Made by a program: the position numbers and the translations under genes. From positions 186,001-250,000 of the forward strand of contig NZ_RFFH01000001.1 in the NCBI RefSeq assembly GCF_003696265.1: DNA of 64,000 bases, written 5' to 3'. The notes under the pieces were generated by a model. The model saw nothing but the letters and a program-made list of their open reading frames with translations, made no database searches and was not told the origin of the DNA. The stretch comes from Nocardia stercoris (GTDB lineage: Bacteria; Actinomycetota; Actinomycetes; Mycobacteriales; Mycobacteriaceae). Shown here piece after piece: positions 16,414-28,426 of the stretch; within the stretch, counting starts at the first letter, position 1; every line of letters starts with the position of its first letter.

Positions 16414-18027
16414 TCACTTCCCCGCGCGGATGATCTCCTCGATATTACGCTCGGCGATCGCCGCGATGGTCAGCGCTGGGTTGACCAGTCCGGCGCTGCC
16501 GGGCAGGCCCGCGCCGTCGGTCACATACAGGCCCGGATGCCCGATGACCCGCCCGTAGCCGTCGGTGGCCTGGCCCAGGACCGCGCCGCCGAGCGGGTGC
16601 GCGGTGAACCAGGCGTTCGCGTCCAGGCCGGCGATCGAGTAGTCGAGCAGGGCGCCTGCCGCATCGGCGATCTTGCTGTCGACCGCGCGGGCGGCCGCGA
16701 TCACGGCATCCTGGGCTTGCTTCGGCCACGTCAGGGTGATGGTGTCACGCTCGGCGTCGTAGCCGAAGCGGCCCCGGGTGGTGTCGCGCACAATCGCCAG
16801 CGAGGCGACTATTCCGAGGTCCAGGCCGAAATTGCCGGGCACATACCAGTTCTCGAGGGTCAGCGGGGTGCCGGTGGTGTCGGTGATGTGGCCGGCGCTG
16901 GGCACACCGAACCCGGTGCAGGCCAGTTCCGATTCGCCGCGGGCCAGCACCACGTCACCGTTGGTGCCCCAGCCGTCGCCGATGTGCTCGTTGAGGTTGG
17001 GCAGCGCGCCGGTGGCCTGGGCGCGGACCAGCAGTTCGGTGGTGCCGATCGAGCCGGCGCCGAGGAACAGCCGGTCGCAGGTGAGGGTGCGGGTGGCCAG
17101 GACGGTGCCGCTGGGGTCGAGCTTCGCGACGGTGACCACATAGGTCCCGTTGGGGTCCTGCTGGATCGAATTCACCTGGTGGCCGGGATAGATCGCGGTG
17201 TTGCCGGTGTCTTCGGCGTAGCGCAGGTAGTTCTGTGTGAGGTCGAACTTGGCGCCGTTGGAGTTGCCGAGGTTGCTGCGACCGATGGTGGCTGATTTCT
17301 GTACGGCACCGGCCAATTCGGCCCGGAGGATGTCCCAGTTGAACCCGGAGTCGCTGGGGGTCGGTTCGTATCCGGCCTTGCGTATCTGGGCATCCCATTG
17401 CCGCGAGTGGGTGAACGGGGCGGAGCCGTACACGTCGGCAGGCATCGGGCTGAGCCGCAGCATGTTTCGCACGCGCGGGTAGTAGGTGGTGTCGAGTTCG
17501 GTGTAGTCGACCGAGCCGCCGAACATGTCGTCGAACCAGCGTCGTTCGGGGGCGATCATGCAGCCGGTGTAGACGATCGAACCGCCGCCGACCGCGGCGC
17601 CCCGCCATACCTGGATGCCGCCGAAGTCTGTGGTGTCCAGCACACCGCCGAAGTAATCGCACGGTGCGGTGACTTTGGACACGGTGGTGAACGAGGTGCG
17701 GTGCCAGTAGCCGCGGCCGTCGGGCAGATCGTCACTGCAGAACACGTCGCGCCACGGATCGGTGGGCCAGCGGGATCCGCGCTCCAGCACGGTGTTCGCC
17801 ACGCCCGCCTGGGACAGGCGCAGCGCGGTCACCGCGGCACCGAAACCGGAGCCGATGATGATCACGGGCGAGTGTTCCGGCGGGTCCGGTAGCGGCGCAA
17901 AAATTTCCGGCACCCAGTCACGAATCTGACTCACATCGGCGACGGCGGGGTCTGTGCCCCACACCGTATCCGCTGTGCCGAGGGCGGCCGCAGCACCGGC
18001 GGCTTTGAGAAAGGCGCGTCTGTGCAC
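16414..18027 (-). CDS. choA: Cholesterol oxidase, GMC type, Tat-exported
   Basis: A 537-residue flavoenzyme oxidising 3-beta-hydroxysterols to 3-keto-4-ene steroids outside the cytoplasm. The N-terminus is a twin-arginine signal, RRAFLKAAG, then an Ala-rich core. The FAD Rossmann motif is GSGFG at 59-63. Further motifs are GAAVGGGS and, at the C-terminus, AHPLGG with the active-site His and GLVNPALT with the Asn. The length and the last 40 residues resemble Streptomyces/Rhodococcus class I cholesterol oxidase. GTG start. A LysR gene lies upstream on the same strand. Substrate preference for cholesterol is inferred from family. Confidence 0.88.
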   Translation of the reverse strand: MHRRAFLKAAGAAAALGTADTVWGTDPAVADVSQIRDWVPEIFAPLPDPPEHSPVIIIGSGFGAAVTALRLSQAGVANTVLERGSRWPTDPWRDVFCSDDLPDGRGYWHRTSFTTVSKVTAPCDYFGGVLDTTDFGGIQVWRGAAVGGGSIVYTGCMIAPERRWFDDMFGGSVDYTELDTTYYPRVRNMLRLSPMPADVYGSAPFTHSRQWDAQIRKAGYEPTPSDSGFNWDILRAELAGAVQKSATIGRSNLGNSNGAKFDLTQNYLRYAEDTGNTAIYPGHQVNSIQQDPNGTYVVTVAKLDPSGTVLATRTLTCDRLFLGAGSIGTTELLVRAQATGALPNLNEHIGDGWGTNGDVVLARGESELACTGFGVPSAGHITDTTGTPLTLENWYVPGNFGLDLGIVASLAIVRDTTRGRFGYDAERDTITLTWPKQAQDAVIAAARAVDSKIADAAGALLDYSIAGLDANAWFTAHPLGGAVLGQATDGYGRVIGHPGLYVTDGAGLPGSAGLVNPALTIAAIAERNIEEIIRAGK

Positions 18028-18248
18028 CCGAGTCTCCAATATCCGGTACGAATTTGCGGAAGAATATCTCGAAGTGGGTCTATGTGTGGGTGCGCCGCGC
18101 AGGAGCGATCCGACCATACGCGTGGAATCGGCCACCAGCTTCCTCGGGCGCCGGGAACTGGTATCGGCGGACAAGGCGCGGCGGGAACTGGGGATCACGG
18201 TGCGCCCGGTCGAGGACACGCGGTACGACACCATGGACCTTCTGGCTG

Positions 18249-19178
18249 TCAGCGCCTGTGCGGGCGGGCTGCTTCTATGCGTGTTGCGAGTTCGACCAGA
18301 TCCGCGGCTGGGCCGGTAGGGGGAGTGCGGCGGTCCCAGATCGCGCGGAACTTCCTGGTCAGCGTGAACCCTTCCGCCAGACGGACTTCGCGCAATGTTC
18401 CGGAGCGCAGTTCGTGCGCCACGATCAGGCGGCTGATCACGGCCGGGGCGGTGCCGCTGCGGGCGGTGGTGAGAATGGCTGCGGCCGAACCTAGTTCGGC
18501 GGCAGGCGGGGCGGGGGTGGCGTGCAGTTCGAGGGTCTCCCAGACGGTGTCGCGGGTGCCGGAGCCCTTCTCCCGCCACAGCAGCGGGGTGTCCGCGAGT
18601 TCGCGTGGGGTGAGGGCGCGCCGGCGCGTGGCCCACGGGTGCTCGGGTGCGACGACAACCACGAGTTCGTCGGCGGCGAGCACCTTGCTGCCCAGCCCGG
18701 TCGGCGACTGCGGGCCCTCGACGAAACCGAGTTCCGCCTCCCGCGCGCGGACCGCGGCGGTCACCTGACGGGAGTTCGCCACGTCCAGGACCACCGCCAG
18801 CTCCGGGCGGATCTTGCGCAGCGCGGTCAGCCAGTGCGGAATGCGGTGGTCGGCAATGGTTGTCGAGGCCAGTACCCGCAGGCTCGGCCTAGCCGCGCGC
18901 CGCAAGGCCGCGACCGCGTCCATCAGTTCCGCCGCCGCGTTCAGCACCGGGCGCGCGAGATCGACCACCGTCTGTCCGGTATCGGTCAGCACCGACCCGG
19001 TCGGCCCGCGGTCGAGCAGCCGCAGGTCCAGCCGCCGTTCCAGCGCGCTGATCCGCATGCTGGCCGCCGGCTGGCTGATGCCGTGCCGGCGTGCGGCCGC
19101 ACCCAGACTGCCCAGCTCCGCAACCGAAACCAGCAGGTCGAGCACCTCCGGATCGGGCGTATGCGGCGGAATGATCAT
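18249..19178 (-). CDS. LysR-family transcriptional regulator
   Basis: A 309-residue LTTR. The N-terminal winged helix (about 10-70) has SLGAAARRHGISQPAASMRISALE. The effector-binding domain follows with LRVLASTTIADHRIP and typical alpha/beta pattern, as in CysB-like members. It ends 221 bases upstream of the cholesterol oxidase start on the same strand, and its own start is divergent from fdxA, so either could be its target. An inverted repeat overlaps its start codon. The effector is unknown. Confidence 0.9.
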   Translation of the reverse strand: MIIPPHTPDPEVLDLLVSVAELGSLGAAARRHGISQPAASMRISALERRLDLRLLDRGPTGSVLTDTGQTVVDLARPVLNAAAELMDAVAALRRAARPSLRVLASTTIADHRIPHWLTALRKIRPELAVVLDVANSRQVTAAVRAREAELGFVEGPQSPTGLGSKVLAADELVVVVAPEHPWATRRRALTPRELADTPLLWREKGSGTRDTVWETLELHATPAPPAAELGSAAAILTTARSGTAPAVISRLIVAHELRSGTLREVRLAEGFTLTRKFRAIWDRRTPPTGPAADLVELATRIEAARPHRR

Positions 19179-19193
19179 AAGGGCAGCTTATGA
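19175..19193. promoter_or_regulatory. LysR-type inverted repeat overlapping the regulator start
   Basis: TCATAAG-N5-CTTATGA, a perfect 7+7 repeat that includes an ATAA/TTAT-type LTTR box. It covers the ATG of the LysR gene and lies about 90 bases before fdxA, so it may serve autoregulation and the divergent gene. Confidence 0.6.
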
Positions 19194-19283
19194 CGTGATC
19201 GCCACCCGACCGCTACCCGCCGCCGCGTCCCGGCGCGAGGATCGAGGTGTTCGCACAACGCGAGAACAGTGGAGGAGCACGCC

Positions 19284-19619
19284 ATGACCTACGTGATCGG
19301 TGCCGCCTGCGTGGACGTCCTGGACAAGGCCTGCATCGAGGAGTGCCCGGTCGACTGCATCTTCGTCGGGGACCGCATGACCTACATCCAGCCCGACGAA
19401 TGCACCGACTGCGGCGCGTGTGAGCCGGTCTGCCCGGTCGAGGCGATCTCCTACGAGGACGACCTTCCCCCGGGCGACGAACAGTTCGCGGTCGAGAACG
19501 CCCGCTTCTTCACCGAGATCCTCCCCGGCCGCACCACCCCACTGGGCCAACCCGGTGGTGCCACGTCGATCGGAATCGTAGGAGTGGACACCGAATTCGT
19601 CCGCAACTACCAGCCCTGA
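19284..19619 (+). CDS. fdxA: 7Fe ferredoxin FdxA
   Basis: A 111-residue ferredoxin carrying one 3Fe-4S and one 4Fe-4S cluster as an electron donor. Cys ligands are C9, C17, C21 and C25 in the first half (the C-x7-C spacing typical of a 3Fe centre), and C40, C43, C46 and C50 (CTDCGACEPVCP). A GGAGGAG ribosome site precedes the ATG. No DosR-type box was seen upstream, unlike M. tuberculosis fdxA. Its redox partner is not evident; cytochrome P450 or cholesterol catabolism are possibilities. Confidence 0.92.
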   Translation: MTYVIGAACVDVLDKACIEECPVDCIFVGDRMTYIQPDECTDCGACEPVCPVEAISYEDDLPPGDEQFAVENARFFTEILPGRTTPLGQPGGATSIGIVGVDTEFVRNYQP

Positions 19620-19700
19620 GCGGAGACCGACGCGAGGCCAGCGAAAGCGGTAGCGGGCAGGCGAATACGCCCACCCCCTACCGGCTCGTCGGAACCCGCC

Positions 19701-22251
<2,551 letters not shown>

Positions 22252-22383
22252 CTTCCCCCGGCCCGGGCCCTTCGCTCCGCCGAATTACGGACCGCCGCGA
22301 CGCTGAGCATCGGCGGTTGCCCGGCTACCGGCCTTACAGCGACCCGAACTCCGCACCGCGGGGTGGCGTGCGAGAGTGGGCAC

Positions 22384-24483
22384 GTGAACCGATTGGGCAG
22401 CGCGACCTCGCCGTACCTTCGTCAGCACGCGGACAATCCGGTGCACTGGCGGGAGTGGGACGCACAGGCACTGGCCGAGGCGGCCGAGCGCGGCGTGCCG
22501 ATCCTGCTCTCCGTCGGATACGCGTCCTGTCACTGGTGTCATGTGATGGCCCACGAGTCGTTCGAGGACGAGGCCACCGCGGCGCTCATGAACGACAACT
22601 TCGTGTGTATCAAGGTCGACCGGGAGGAACGGCCCGACCTCGACGCGGTCTACATGAGCGCGACGGTCGCCATGACCGGGCAGGGCGGGTGGCCGATGAC
22701 CTGCTTCCTCACTCCGGACGGCGCGCCCTTCTACTGCGGCACCTACTACCCGAAGGTCGCGCGCGGCGGCATGCCGTCGTTCACCCAGCTGCTGACCGCG
22801 GTCACCCAGACCTGGCAGCAGCGGCGCGGCGAGGTGGACGAGGCGGCGAGCCGGGTGGCCGGCGCGCTGCGCGAACAGAACGCGGGCATGCCGGACCACG
22901 ACCTCGAGCTCAGCGCCGAGCTGCTCGGTCACACGGTCGCCGCGGTAATGCGGGATCTCGACCCGGTGCACGCGGGATTCGGTGGGGCACCGAAGTTTCC
23001 GCCGTCGGCACTGTTGGAGGGACTGCTGCGGCATCACGAGCGCACCGGCGACCCGGCCGCGTACGCGGCGGTGGCCGCCACCGCCGCGGCCATGGCGCGC
23101 GGCGGGATCTACGACCAGCTGCGCGGTGGTTTCGCCCGGTATTCGGTCGACAGTGCCTGGGTAGTACCGCATTTCGAGAAGATGCTGTACGACAACGCCC
23201 AATTGCTGCGGGTGTATGCACATCTCGCACGGGTCGGCGCGGGTTCGCCTCTGGCACTGCGGATCACCGAGGAAACGGTGCAGTTCCTGATCGACGATCT
23301 CGGCACCGATCACGGTGGCTTCGCCTCCGCCCTCGACGCCGACACCCACGTCGAGCCCGGTGCCCCCGGGGTCGAGGGCGCGACCTACGTGTTCACGCCC
23401 GCCGAGCTGACCGCCGAACTGGGTGTAGACGACGGTGCCTGGGCGGCAGCGGTTTTCGGCATCAGCGCGGCCGGGAACTTCGAGCACGGCACCTCGGTGC
23501 CGACCCTGGCGCCGGCCGCCGGGCAGTCCCCGGACGGCACCCCGGCCGAGCACGACCGGTTCGAGCGAATCCGGGACCGGTTGCGGCAGATTCGCGACCG
23601 CCGGCCGCAGCCCGATCGGGACGACAAGGTGGTGACCGCCTGGAACGGCATGGCTGTCACCGCCCTCGCGGAAGCCGGCGTAGCCCACAACCGCCCGGGC
23701 TGGGTGGAGGCCGCCGACCGGTGCGCCGCGTTCCTGTTGGCGCACCACGTGATCGGTGATCGCGTGGTGCGCGCGTCGCTCGGGGGCGTCGCCGGTTCCG
23801 CGGCCGGAATTCTGGAGGACTACGCCTGGCTGGCCACCGGTCTGCTCGCCCTGCATCAGGCCACCGGTGACACCGCCCGGCTGACACAGGCGCACCACAT
23901 CCTCGACCTCGCGCTCACCCTGTTCGCCGACCCCGACCAGCCCGGCAACTGGTACGACACCGCCGCCGACGCCGAGACGCTGCTGGCCCGCCCGCGCGAC
24001 CCGATCGACGGCGCAACCCCCAGCGGCGCTTCGTCGTTCGCCGAGGCGCTGCTGACCGCGGCCGCGCTGAGCGACCCCGCCCGCGCCACCGAGTACCGGG
24101 CTCACGCCGAAGCCACCCTGAGTCGCGGCGCCTTGATCCTGGCCCGCGCGTCGCGGTCGGCCGGGCAATGGCTGGCGGTCGCCGAAGCCGCGCTGGCCGG
24201 GCCGGTCCAGGTTGCCGTCGCGCTGCCCGAGCCGCAGCCGATCCGGCCGGGTGAGCGGGACGAAGCGAGCCGGGCCGGTGCCGAATTGATTTCCGCGGCA
24301 CACCGATTCGCGCCCGGCGGGTCGGTCGTGCTGGCGGGTGTACCCGATTCGGCGCCGCTGCTCGCCGACCGCCCGACGGTGTTCGGTACTCCCGCGGCGT
24401 ACGTGTGTCGAGGCGCGACCTGCGATCTGCCGGTCACCAGCGGGGAAGCGCTTCGGGGCGCACTGGTTCCGCGCGAGGTGTGA
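22384..24483 (+). CDS. DUF255 thioredoxin-like protein (YyaL/SSP411 family)
   Basis: A 699-residue protein. The N-terminal 170 residues have a thioredoxin-fold DUF255 domain with CHWCHVM and conserved DREERPDLD. The remainder is an alpha/alpha-barrel of glycosidase type (RYSVDSAWVVPHFEKMLYDNAQL). The family occurs in bacteria and in animals (spermatogenesis-associated protein 20), and its reaction is unproved. The GTG start at MNRLGSATSPYLRQH matches family N-termini. It is the position of Rv1084 in M. tuberculosis. Confidence 0.9.
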   Translation: MNRLGSATSPYLRQHADNPVHWREWDAQALAEAAERGVPILLSVGYASCHWCHVMAHESFEDEATAALMNDNFVCIKVDREERPDLDAVYMSATVAMTGQGGWPMTCFLTPDGAPFYCGTYYPKVARGGMPSFTQLLTAVTQTWQQRRGEVDEAASRVAGALREQNAGMPDHDLELSAELLGHTVAAVMRDLDPVHAGFGGAPKFPPSALLEGLLRHHERTGDPAAYAAVAATAAAMARGGIYDQLRGGFARYSVDSAWVVPHFEKMLYDNAQLLRVYAHLARVGAGSPLALRITEETVQFLIDDLGTDHGGFASALDADTHVEPGAPGVEGATYVFTPAELTAELGVDDGAWAAAVFGISAAGNFEHGTSVPTLAPAAGQSPDGTPAEHDRFERIRDRLRQIRDRRPQPDRDDKVVTAWNGMAVTALAEAGVAHNRPGWVEAADRCAAFLLAHHVIGDRVVRASLGGVAGSAAGILEDYAWLATGLLALHQATGDTARLTQAHHILDLALTLFADPDQPGNWYDTAADAETLLARPRDPIDGATPSGASSFAEALLTAAALSDPARATEYRAHAEATLSRGALILARASRSAGQWLAVAEAALAGPVQVAVALPEPQPIRPGERDEASRAGAELISAAHRFAPGGSVVLAGVPDSAPLLADRPTVFGTPAAYVCRGATCDLPVTSGEALRGALVPREV

Positions 24484-24664
24484 GCATCGTATGGTCACTG
24501 TGATTGCGCCGCAGGGGTTCCCGGGGTTCGAAACCGCCCACCCGCGCTGACCTGCGACTGTGCGCGGGGCGGTGTCGAAAACTGGGATCGGTAGGGGCGG
24601 TGGCGATCTCTAGGTTCGATCCGGGCTCCAGCCGGAGCCGACCGCTCGAAACCAAGGATCGACC

Positions 24665-24814
24665 ATGACCATCTTCCCCTGCCTCGGCAGCGCCATCGCC
24701 ACCCTCGGCTCGCTCAGCGGCTGCGTCACCGGCTCGGCCGGCGACTGCGGCAGTTCCACCGTCTCGGCCGCCGAGGCGCTGAGCGGCGGACCGCGCCGCG
24801 TGCTGCTGGACTGA
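24665..24814 (+). CDS. Small Cys/Gly/Ser-rich peptide, 49 residues
   Basis: A short reading frame with a good AAGGAT ribosome site nine bases before ATG. It starts MTIFPCLGSAIATLGSLSG and contains three Cys (positions 6, 20, 28), many Gly/Ser/Thr, and an RRVLLD end. Its first 25 residues are hydrophobic enough for membrane contact. No family was recognised. It could be a small membrane or secreted protein or a modified peptide precursor, but no modification enzyme is adjacent. Codon use matches the neighbours. Confidence 0.5.
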   Translation: MTIFPCLGSAIATLGSLSGCVTGSAGDCGSSTVSAAEALSGGPRRVLLD

Positions 24815-24861
24815 CCGCGGGCGCGGGTGACTCGGCAGCCGGCCGAGTCACCCGGCCGGGT

Positions 24862-25257
24862 CTACTCCCGCCAACCCCCGTAGGGGACGGTGATCAACTC
24901 CAGGAAGTGACCGGCGGGGTCCTTGAAGTAGACGCCGCGGCCGCCGTCGTTGTGGTTGATCGTATTCACGCCGCGCTGCTGCGGATCGGCCCAGTGCTCC
25001 AGCCGGTAGCGCTGGATCTTGGCGTACGCCGTGTCGAACTCGGCTTCCGAGATCAGGAACGCGTAGTGCTGCGGCTGTATCTCGGTGATATTCGGTGGCA
25101 CGTTCGCGAAGTCGAAGGTGACTCCGTTGGCGGTGCGGACCGGAATGAACGGGCCCCATGGGGTTCCCGTTTCCGAGCCGAGAATGTCGGCCCAGAATTC
25201 GGCGGATACCCGATTGTCGTGGCATCCCACGATGGTGTGATCGAACTGTACGGACAA
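24862..25257 (-). CDS. VOC-superfamily (glyoxalase-like) protein
   Basis: A 131-residue vicinal-oxygen-chelate protein with the paired beta-alpha-beta-beta-beta modules. Likely metal ligands lie in FDHTIVG, QHYAFLI and GHFLELI. I chose the TTG start, because AAGGAG lies seven bases before it and the protein then begins MSVQFDHTI. Members include glyoxalases, dioxygenases and resistance proteins; no specific reaction can be assigned. Confidence 0.82.
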   Translation of the reverse strand: MSVQFDHTIVGCHDNRVSAEFWADILGSETGTPWGPFIPVRTANGVTFDFANVPPNITEIQPQHYAFLISEAEFDTAYAKIQRYRLEHWADPQQRGVNTINHNDGGRGVYFKDPAGHFLELITVPYGGWRE

Positions 25258-25370
25258 GGGAATTCTCCTTGTGTCGTGACGGTCCCGACCCTGGGCACGG
25301 TACAAGGCGGCCGACAGGAGCACCGTCACGGTCGTCGAGGCTAGCGCATCCCACCACCGCACCCAAACCG

Positions 25371-25916
25371 CTAGCGCGCCGGGTCGTCGAGGTTCCGTCG
25401 CACGACCCGCCGCCGATCCGGCTCCCCGTCCAGCATCCGCAGCCCCTCGTCCAGCGCGGCACGCACCCGCAACTCCGCCGCCCACCACTTTGCCGACCGC
25501 GCCGGCAACCCCCGCGACCGGTACCGATTCATGATCTCCACGTGGTCCGGCAGCCGCACGAACCGCCCCAACCCCGCATCGTCCGCCCACACCGACAGCG
25601 ACCCCACCCGCCGCCGCCCCGGCTGCACATACGTCAAAACCCCCACCGCACAGTCGATTTCGATCAACTGATCCCCCAACCGCTCCGCTGCCCGCCAGAT
25701 GTCCCCGACATCCCCCAGATGCGCGGGCGTGAACTGGGTGACGCTGAACATGAACGGCCCCACCGCCCCCGCCGCCGGCCCGGCCTTCCATGGACTACAG
25801 ACCACGAGATCCCGCAGCACGAACCCCGAAGCCCGATGCTGCACCCAGATCCCGCGAAGTGCGCGAGTGGCTGCTGTGGCATGCATGCGAGCCCGCGCTG
25901 CCCTATTGATAATCAT
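25371..25916 (-). CDS. Hypothetical protein, DUF3291-like
   Basis: A 181-residue (or 171-residue, from a downstream ATG) cytosolic protein. It has the pattern PFMFSVTQFT, VGSLSVWADDAGLGRFVRLP and EIMNRYRSRG. These recall DUF3291 or antibiotic-monooxygenase-like ferredoxin-fold proteins. The start is ambiguous: the upper ATG has AGGTAG 12 bases upstream, and the lower has no clear site. Function unknown. Confidence 0.65.
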   Translation of the reverse strand: MIINRAARARMHATAATRALRGIWVQHRASGFVLRDLVVCSPWKAGPAAGAVGPFMFSVTQFTPAHLGDVGDIWRAAERLGDQLIEIDCAVGVLTYVQPGRRRVGSLSVWADDAGLGRFVRLPDHVEIMNRYRSRGLPARSAKWWAAELRVRAALDEGLRMLDGEPDRRRVVRRNLDDPAR

Positions 25917-25946
25917 CTGCTTATCGTCTACCTGAGATGACTATAT

Positions 25947-25965
25947 GTCAAAGCGTATCTTTGAC
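25947..25965. promoter_or_regulatory. Operator-like inverted repeat GTCAAAG-N5-CTTTGAC
   Basis: A perfect 7+7 repeat in an AT-rich pocket (25905-25980) between the divergent DUF3291-like gene and the next plus-strand gene. It has the size of a regulator site, but no adjacent regulator gene is present. Confidence 0.45.
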
Positions 25966-26088
25966 TCGCTGATGGAGTCCTCTACTACTTGGCGCTCGCG
26001 CACTCCGGAGACCCCGCGGCAGGCGTCACGAGGCTCGGCCGCTGTTATCCGCGCGCGGCCGAGGGGAGAGGAGCGGCAGAATGGGCTG

Positions 26089-26784
26089 ATGTTCCCCACT
26101 GATCACCTGGTCGCGGCCGACCCCATTCCCGGTGTGATTCCGACTCCGCTGGGCACCGTCGAGTTCTCTGTCGTCGTGGGGGAGGACGTGCTGCCGGCGG
26201 TGCCGAACCAGTTGTGGGCGCTGGCCGGGGGTGCGCACCTCTATCGGTGGATTCATCGCGGCGCGACCGTGGATCTGCTGTTGGGCAGTGTTGCCGCCAC
26301 CCCGTGGGACGGTGACGAGGCCGTTCCGACCTGGGCCGCGGTCTGGCAGGTGTCCGCCGGTTCCGACGTGCCCGACCTCGTCGTCTCGGCCGAAATCGTC
26401 GGATTGCCCGCGGATGCGGCGGCGGGCCCGGATGCCGGTGAGTGTCTCGCGGCGGTCAGCGCCGAATCCGACGAGGTGCTGGTCTCGATCGGCGGGCCCG
26501 ATACCGAACTGCTGTGGCTGCAGGCCGAGGACGGGCGGCTGCTGCCCGGCGACTGGGTGGAGGTGCTGCCGTCCGACGCGAGCGAGATCTCCGAATACGG
26601 TGTCCGCTACGAGGATCCGGCGGGCATCGCCTGGCACCTGCCCGGACTCGCTGCCGGAGAAGCGGTTCGGCTGTGCATCGGCACCGCCTGGAGTCCACGC
26701 GACGACGACCACCCGGCCGCCTGGTACGCGGTCGACCTGCCCCTCGACACCGCCTTCTCCCAGCTCATCGCCGACCCGGCCTGA
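26089..26784 (+). CDS. Hypothetical protein, 231 residues
   Basis: A cytosolic acidic protein (many D/E, MFPTDHLVAADPIPG start, repeated LW and PGDWVEV motifs). No family was recognised. Similar conserved hypotheticals exist in Nocardia and Mycobacterium. A GGAGAGGAG ribosome site lies rather far (about 17 bases) from the ATG. It converges on glyA, with a perfect shared terminator. Confidence 0.7.
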   Translation: MFPTDHLVAADPIPGVIPTPLGTVEFSVVVGEDVLPAVPNQLWALAGGAHLYRWIHRGATVDLLLGSVAATPWDGDEAVPTWAAVWQVSAGSDVPDLVVSAEIVGLPADAAAGPDAGECLAAVSAESDEVLVSIGGPDTELLWLQAEDGRLLPGDWVEVLPSDASEISEYGVRYEDPAGIAWHLPGLAAGEAVRLCIGTAWSPRDDDHPAAWYAVDLPLDTAFSQLIADPA

Positions 26785-26802
26785 CCGTTCGGCGCGAAAA
26801 CG

Positions 26803-26834
26803 TCGAAGGCCCCCGCCGCGGCGGGGGCCTTCGA
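26803..26834. terminator. Bidirectional terminator between convergent genes
   Basis: A perfect 32-base palindrome with arms TCGAAGGCCCCCGCCG, located between the 231-residue gene and glyA. Confidence 0.85.
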
Positions 26835-26844
26835 GCGAGCGAAC

Positions 26845-28143
26845 TCAGCCGAGCAGGCCCCAGTCCTCGAGCCCCTCGTACAGCGGGAAGCTCTGGGCGA
26901 GCTTCGACACCCGGCCGCGCAGGGCCTCGATGTCGCCGCCGGCCAGGGCGGAGGCGATGATGTCGGCGACCTCGGTGAACTCGGCGTCACCGAAGCCACG
27001 GGTGGCCAGGGCGGCGGTGCCGATGCGCAGGCCGGAGGTGACCATCGGCGGGCGCGGGTCGAACGGGACGGCGTTGCGGTTGACGGTGATGCCGACCTCG
27101 TGCAGGAGGTCCTCGGCCTGCTGGCCGTCGAGCTCGGAGTTGCGCAGGTCGACCAGGACCAGGTGCACGTCGGTGCCGCCGGTCAGGACGGTGACGCCCT
27201 TGCCCGCGACATCGGCGCCGGTCAGGCGCTCGGCGAGGATCTTCGCGCCGGACAGGGTGCGGGCCTGCCGGTCCTTGAACTCGTCGGTGCCAGCGATCTT
27301 GAAGGCCGCGGCCTTGGCGGCGATGACGTGCATCAGCGGACCGCCCTGCTGGCCCGGGAACACCGCGCTGTTCAGCTTCTTGGCGAACTCCTGCTTGGCC
27401 AGGATCAGGCCGGAGCGGGGGCCACCGAGGGTCTTGTGCACAGTGGAGGACACGACGTGGGCGTGCGGCACCGGCGACGGGTGCAGGCCCGCGGCGACCA
27501 GACCGGCGAAGTGCGCCATGTCGACCCACAGGTAGGCGCCGACCTCGTCGGCGATCTCGCGGAACGCCGCGAAGTCCAGGTGCCGGGGGTAGGCCGACCA
27601 GCCGGCCACGATCACCTTCGGCTGGACCTCCTTGGCCTGCTTGCGCAGCGCGTCCATGTCGACCCGGTGGTCGTCCTTGGAGACGCCGTAGGCGTGCACC
27701 TCGTACAGCTTGCCGGAGAAGTTCAGGCGCATGCCGTGAGTGAGGTGACCACCGTGAGCCAGGTCCAGGCCGAGCAGCTTCTCGCCCGGGTTCATCAGCG
27801 CCATCAGCACGGCCGCGTTGGCCTGCGCGCCGGAATGCGGCTGCACATTGGCGAATTCGGCGCCGAACAGCGCCTTGACCCGCTCGCGCGCCAGCTCCTC
27901 CACGACGTCGACGGCCTCGCAACCGCCGTAGTAGCGGCGGCCGGGGTAGCCCTCGGCGTACTTGTTGGTCAGCACGCTGCCCTGCGCCTGCAGCACCGCG
28001 CGCGGGACGAAGTTCTCGGACGCGATCATCTCGAGGGTGTCGCGTTCACGGGCGAGCTCGCCCGCCATCGCGGCAGCCAGCTCGGGGTCGAGCTCGGCGA
28101 GGGACTGGTTGTTCACGGAGGCGGGGGAGGTCACGCAGGACAT
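26845..28143 (-). CDS. glyA: Serine hydroxymethyltransferase
   Basis: A 432-residue PLP enzyme interconverting serine and glycine while loading methylene onto tetrahydrofolate. The PLP Lys is in the [13 protein letters not shown] motif. [10 protein letters not shown] is near the N-terminus and [13 protein letters not shown] binds substrate. The start is the ATG giving MSCVTSPAS. No strong ribosome site lies before it, and GTG codons a few residues in are possible alternatives. It is a single core gene as in M. tuberculosis glyA1. Confidence 0.96.
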   Translation of the reverse strand: MSCVTSPASVNNQSLAELDPELAAAMAGELARERDTLEMIASENFVPRAVLQAQGSVLTNKYAEGYPGRRYYGGCEAVDVVEELARERVKALFGAEFANVQPHSGAQANAAVLMALMNPGEKLLGLDLAHGGHLTHGMRLNFSGKLYEVHAYGVSKDDHRVDMDALRKQAKEVQPKVIVAGWSAYPRHLDFAAFREIADEVGAYLWVDMAHFAGLVAAGLHPSPVPHAHVVSSTVHKTLGGPRSGLILAKQEFAKKLNSAVFPGQQGGPLMHVIAAKAAAFKIAGTDEFKDRQARTLSGAKILAERLTGADVAGKGVTVLTGGTDVHLVLVDLRNSELDGQQAEDLLHEVGITVNRNAVPFDPRPPMVTSGLRIGTAALATRGFGDAEFTEVADIIASALAGGDIEALRGRVSKLAQSFPLYEGLEDWGLLG

Positions 28144-28386
28144 TCTAGGCGGGGCTGCCGCAGCGGCCGGAGGCGGTGGCATCGCCTGACCACGCGGGCC
28201 CGCGTCGGCGTCGAATGCGGCTCGGGACCGGCGGCGGTGGCCGAGCCCCCGGAATTGGGGTCTCGCGCGCGGAACCCGCCGGTGCGACGCTGGTCGCGGA
28301 TCGTCAGATGCCCGGTCCGCCCCGGCGCCGGCCGCCCGAACCTCCGGTCGGCGCCGGGTACCTTCCTTTCCCTCTGGTGCATCGGC

Positions 28387-28419
28387 GCGGCGCACACCCT
28401 GCCCCGGGGTGTGTGCCGC
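28387..28419 (-). terminator. Hairpin downstream of the DUF885 gene
   Basis: A 13-pair stem GCGGCACACACCC against GGGTGTGCGCCGC on the minus strand, with one mismatch, eight bases beyond the stop. Confidence 0.55.
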
Positions 28420-28426
28420 GTCGTGC

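Noticed and set aside
19178..19283. A DosR box before fdxA
   Set aside because: The 20-base dormancy motif is not present. Only the LysR-like repeat was found.
24510..24640. Possible tRNA from GGTTCGAAAC and GGTTCGATCC sequences
   Set aside because: Neither T-loop-like string has a paired T-stem or a D-arm at proper distance.
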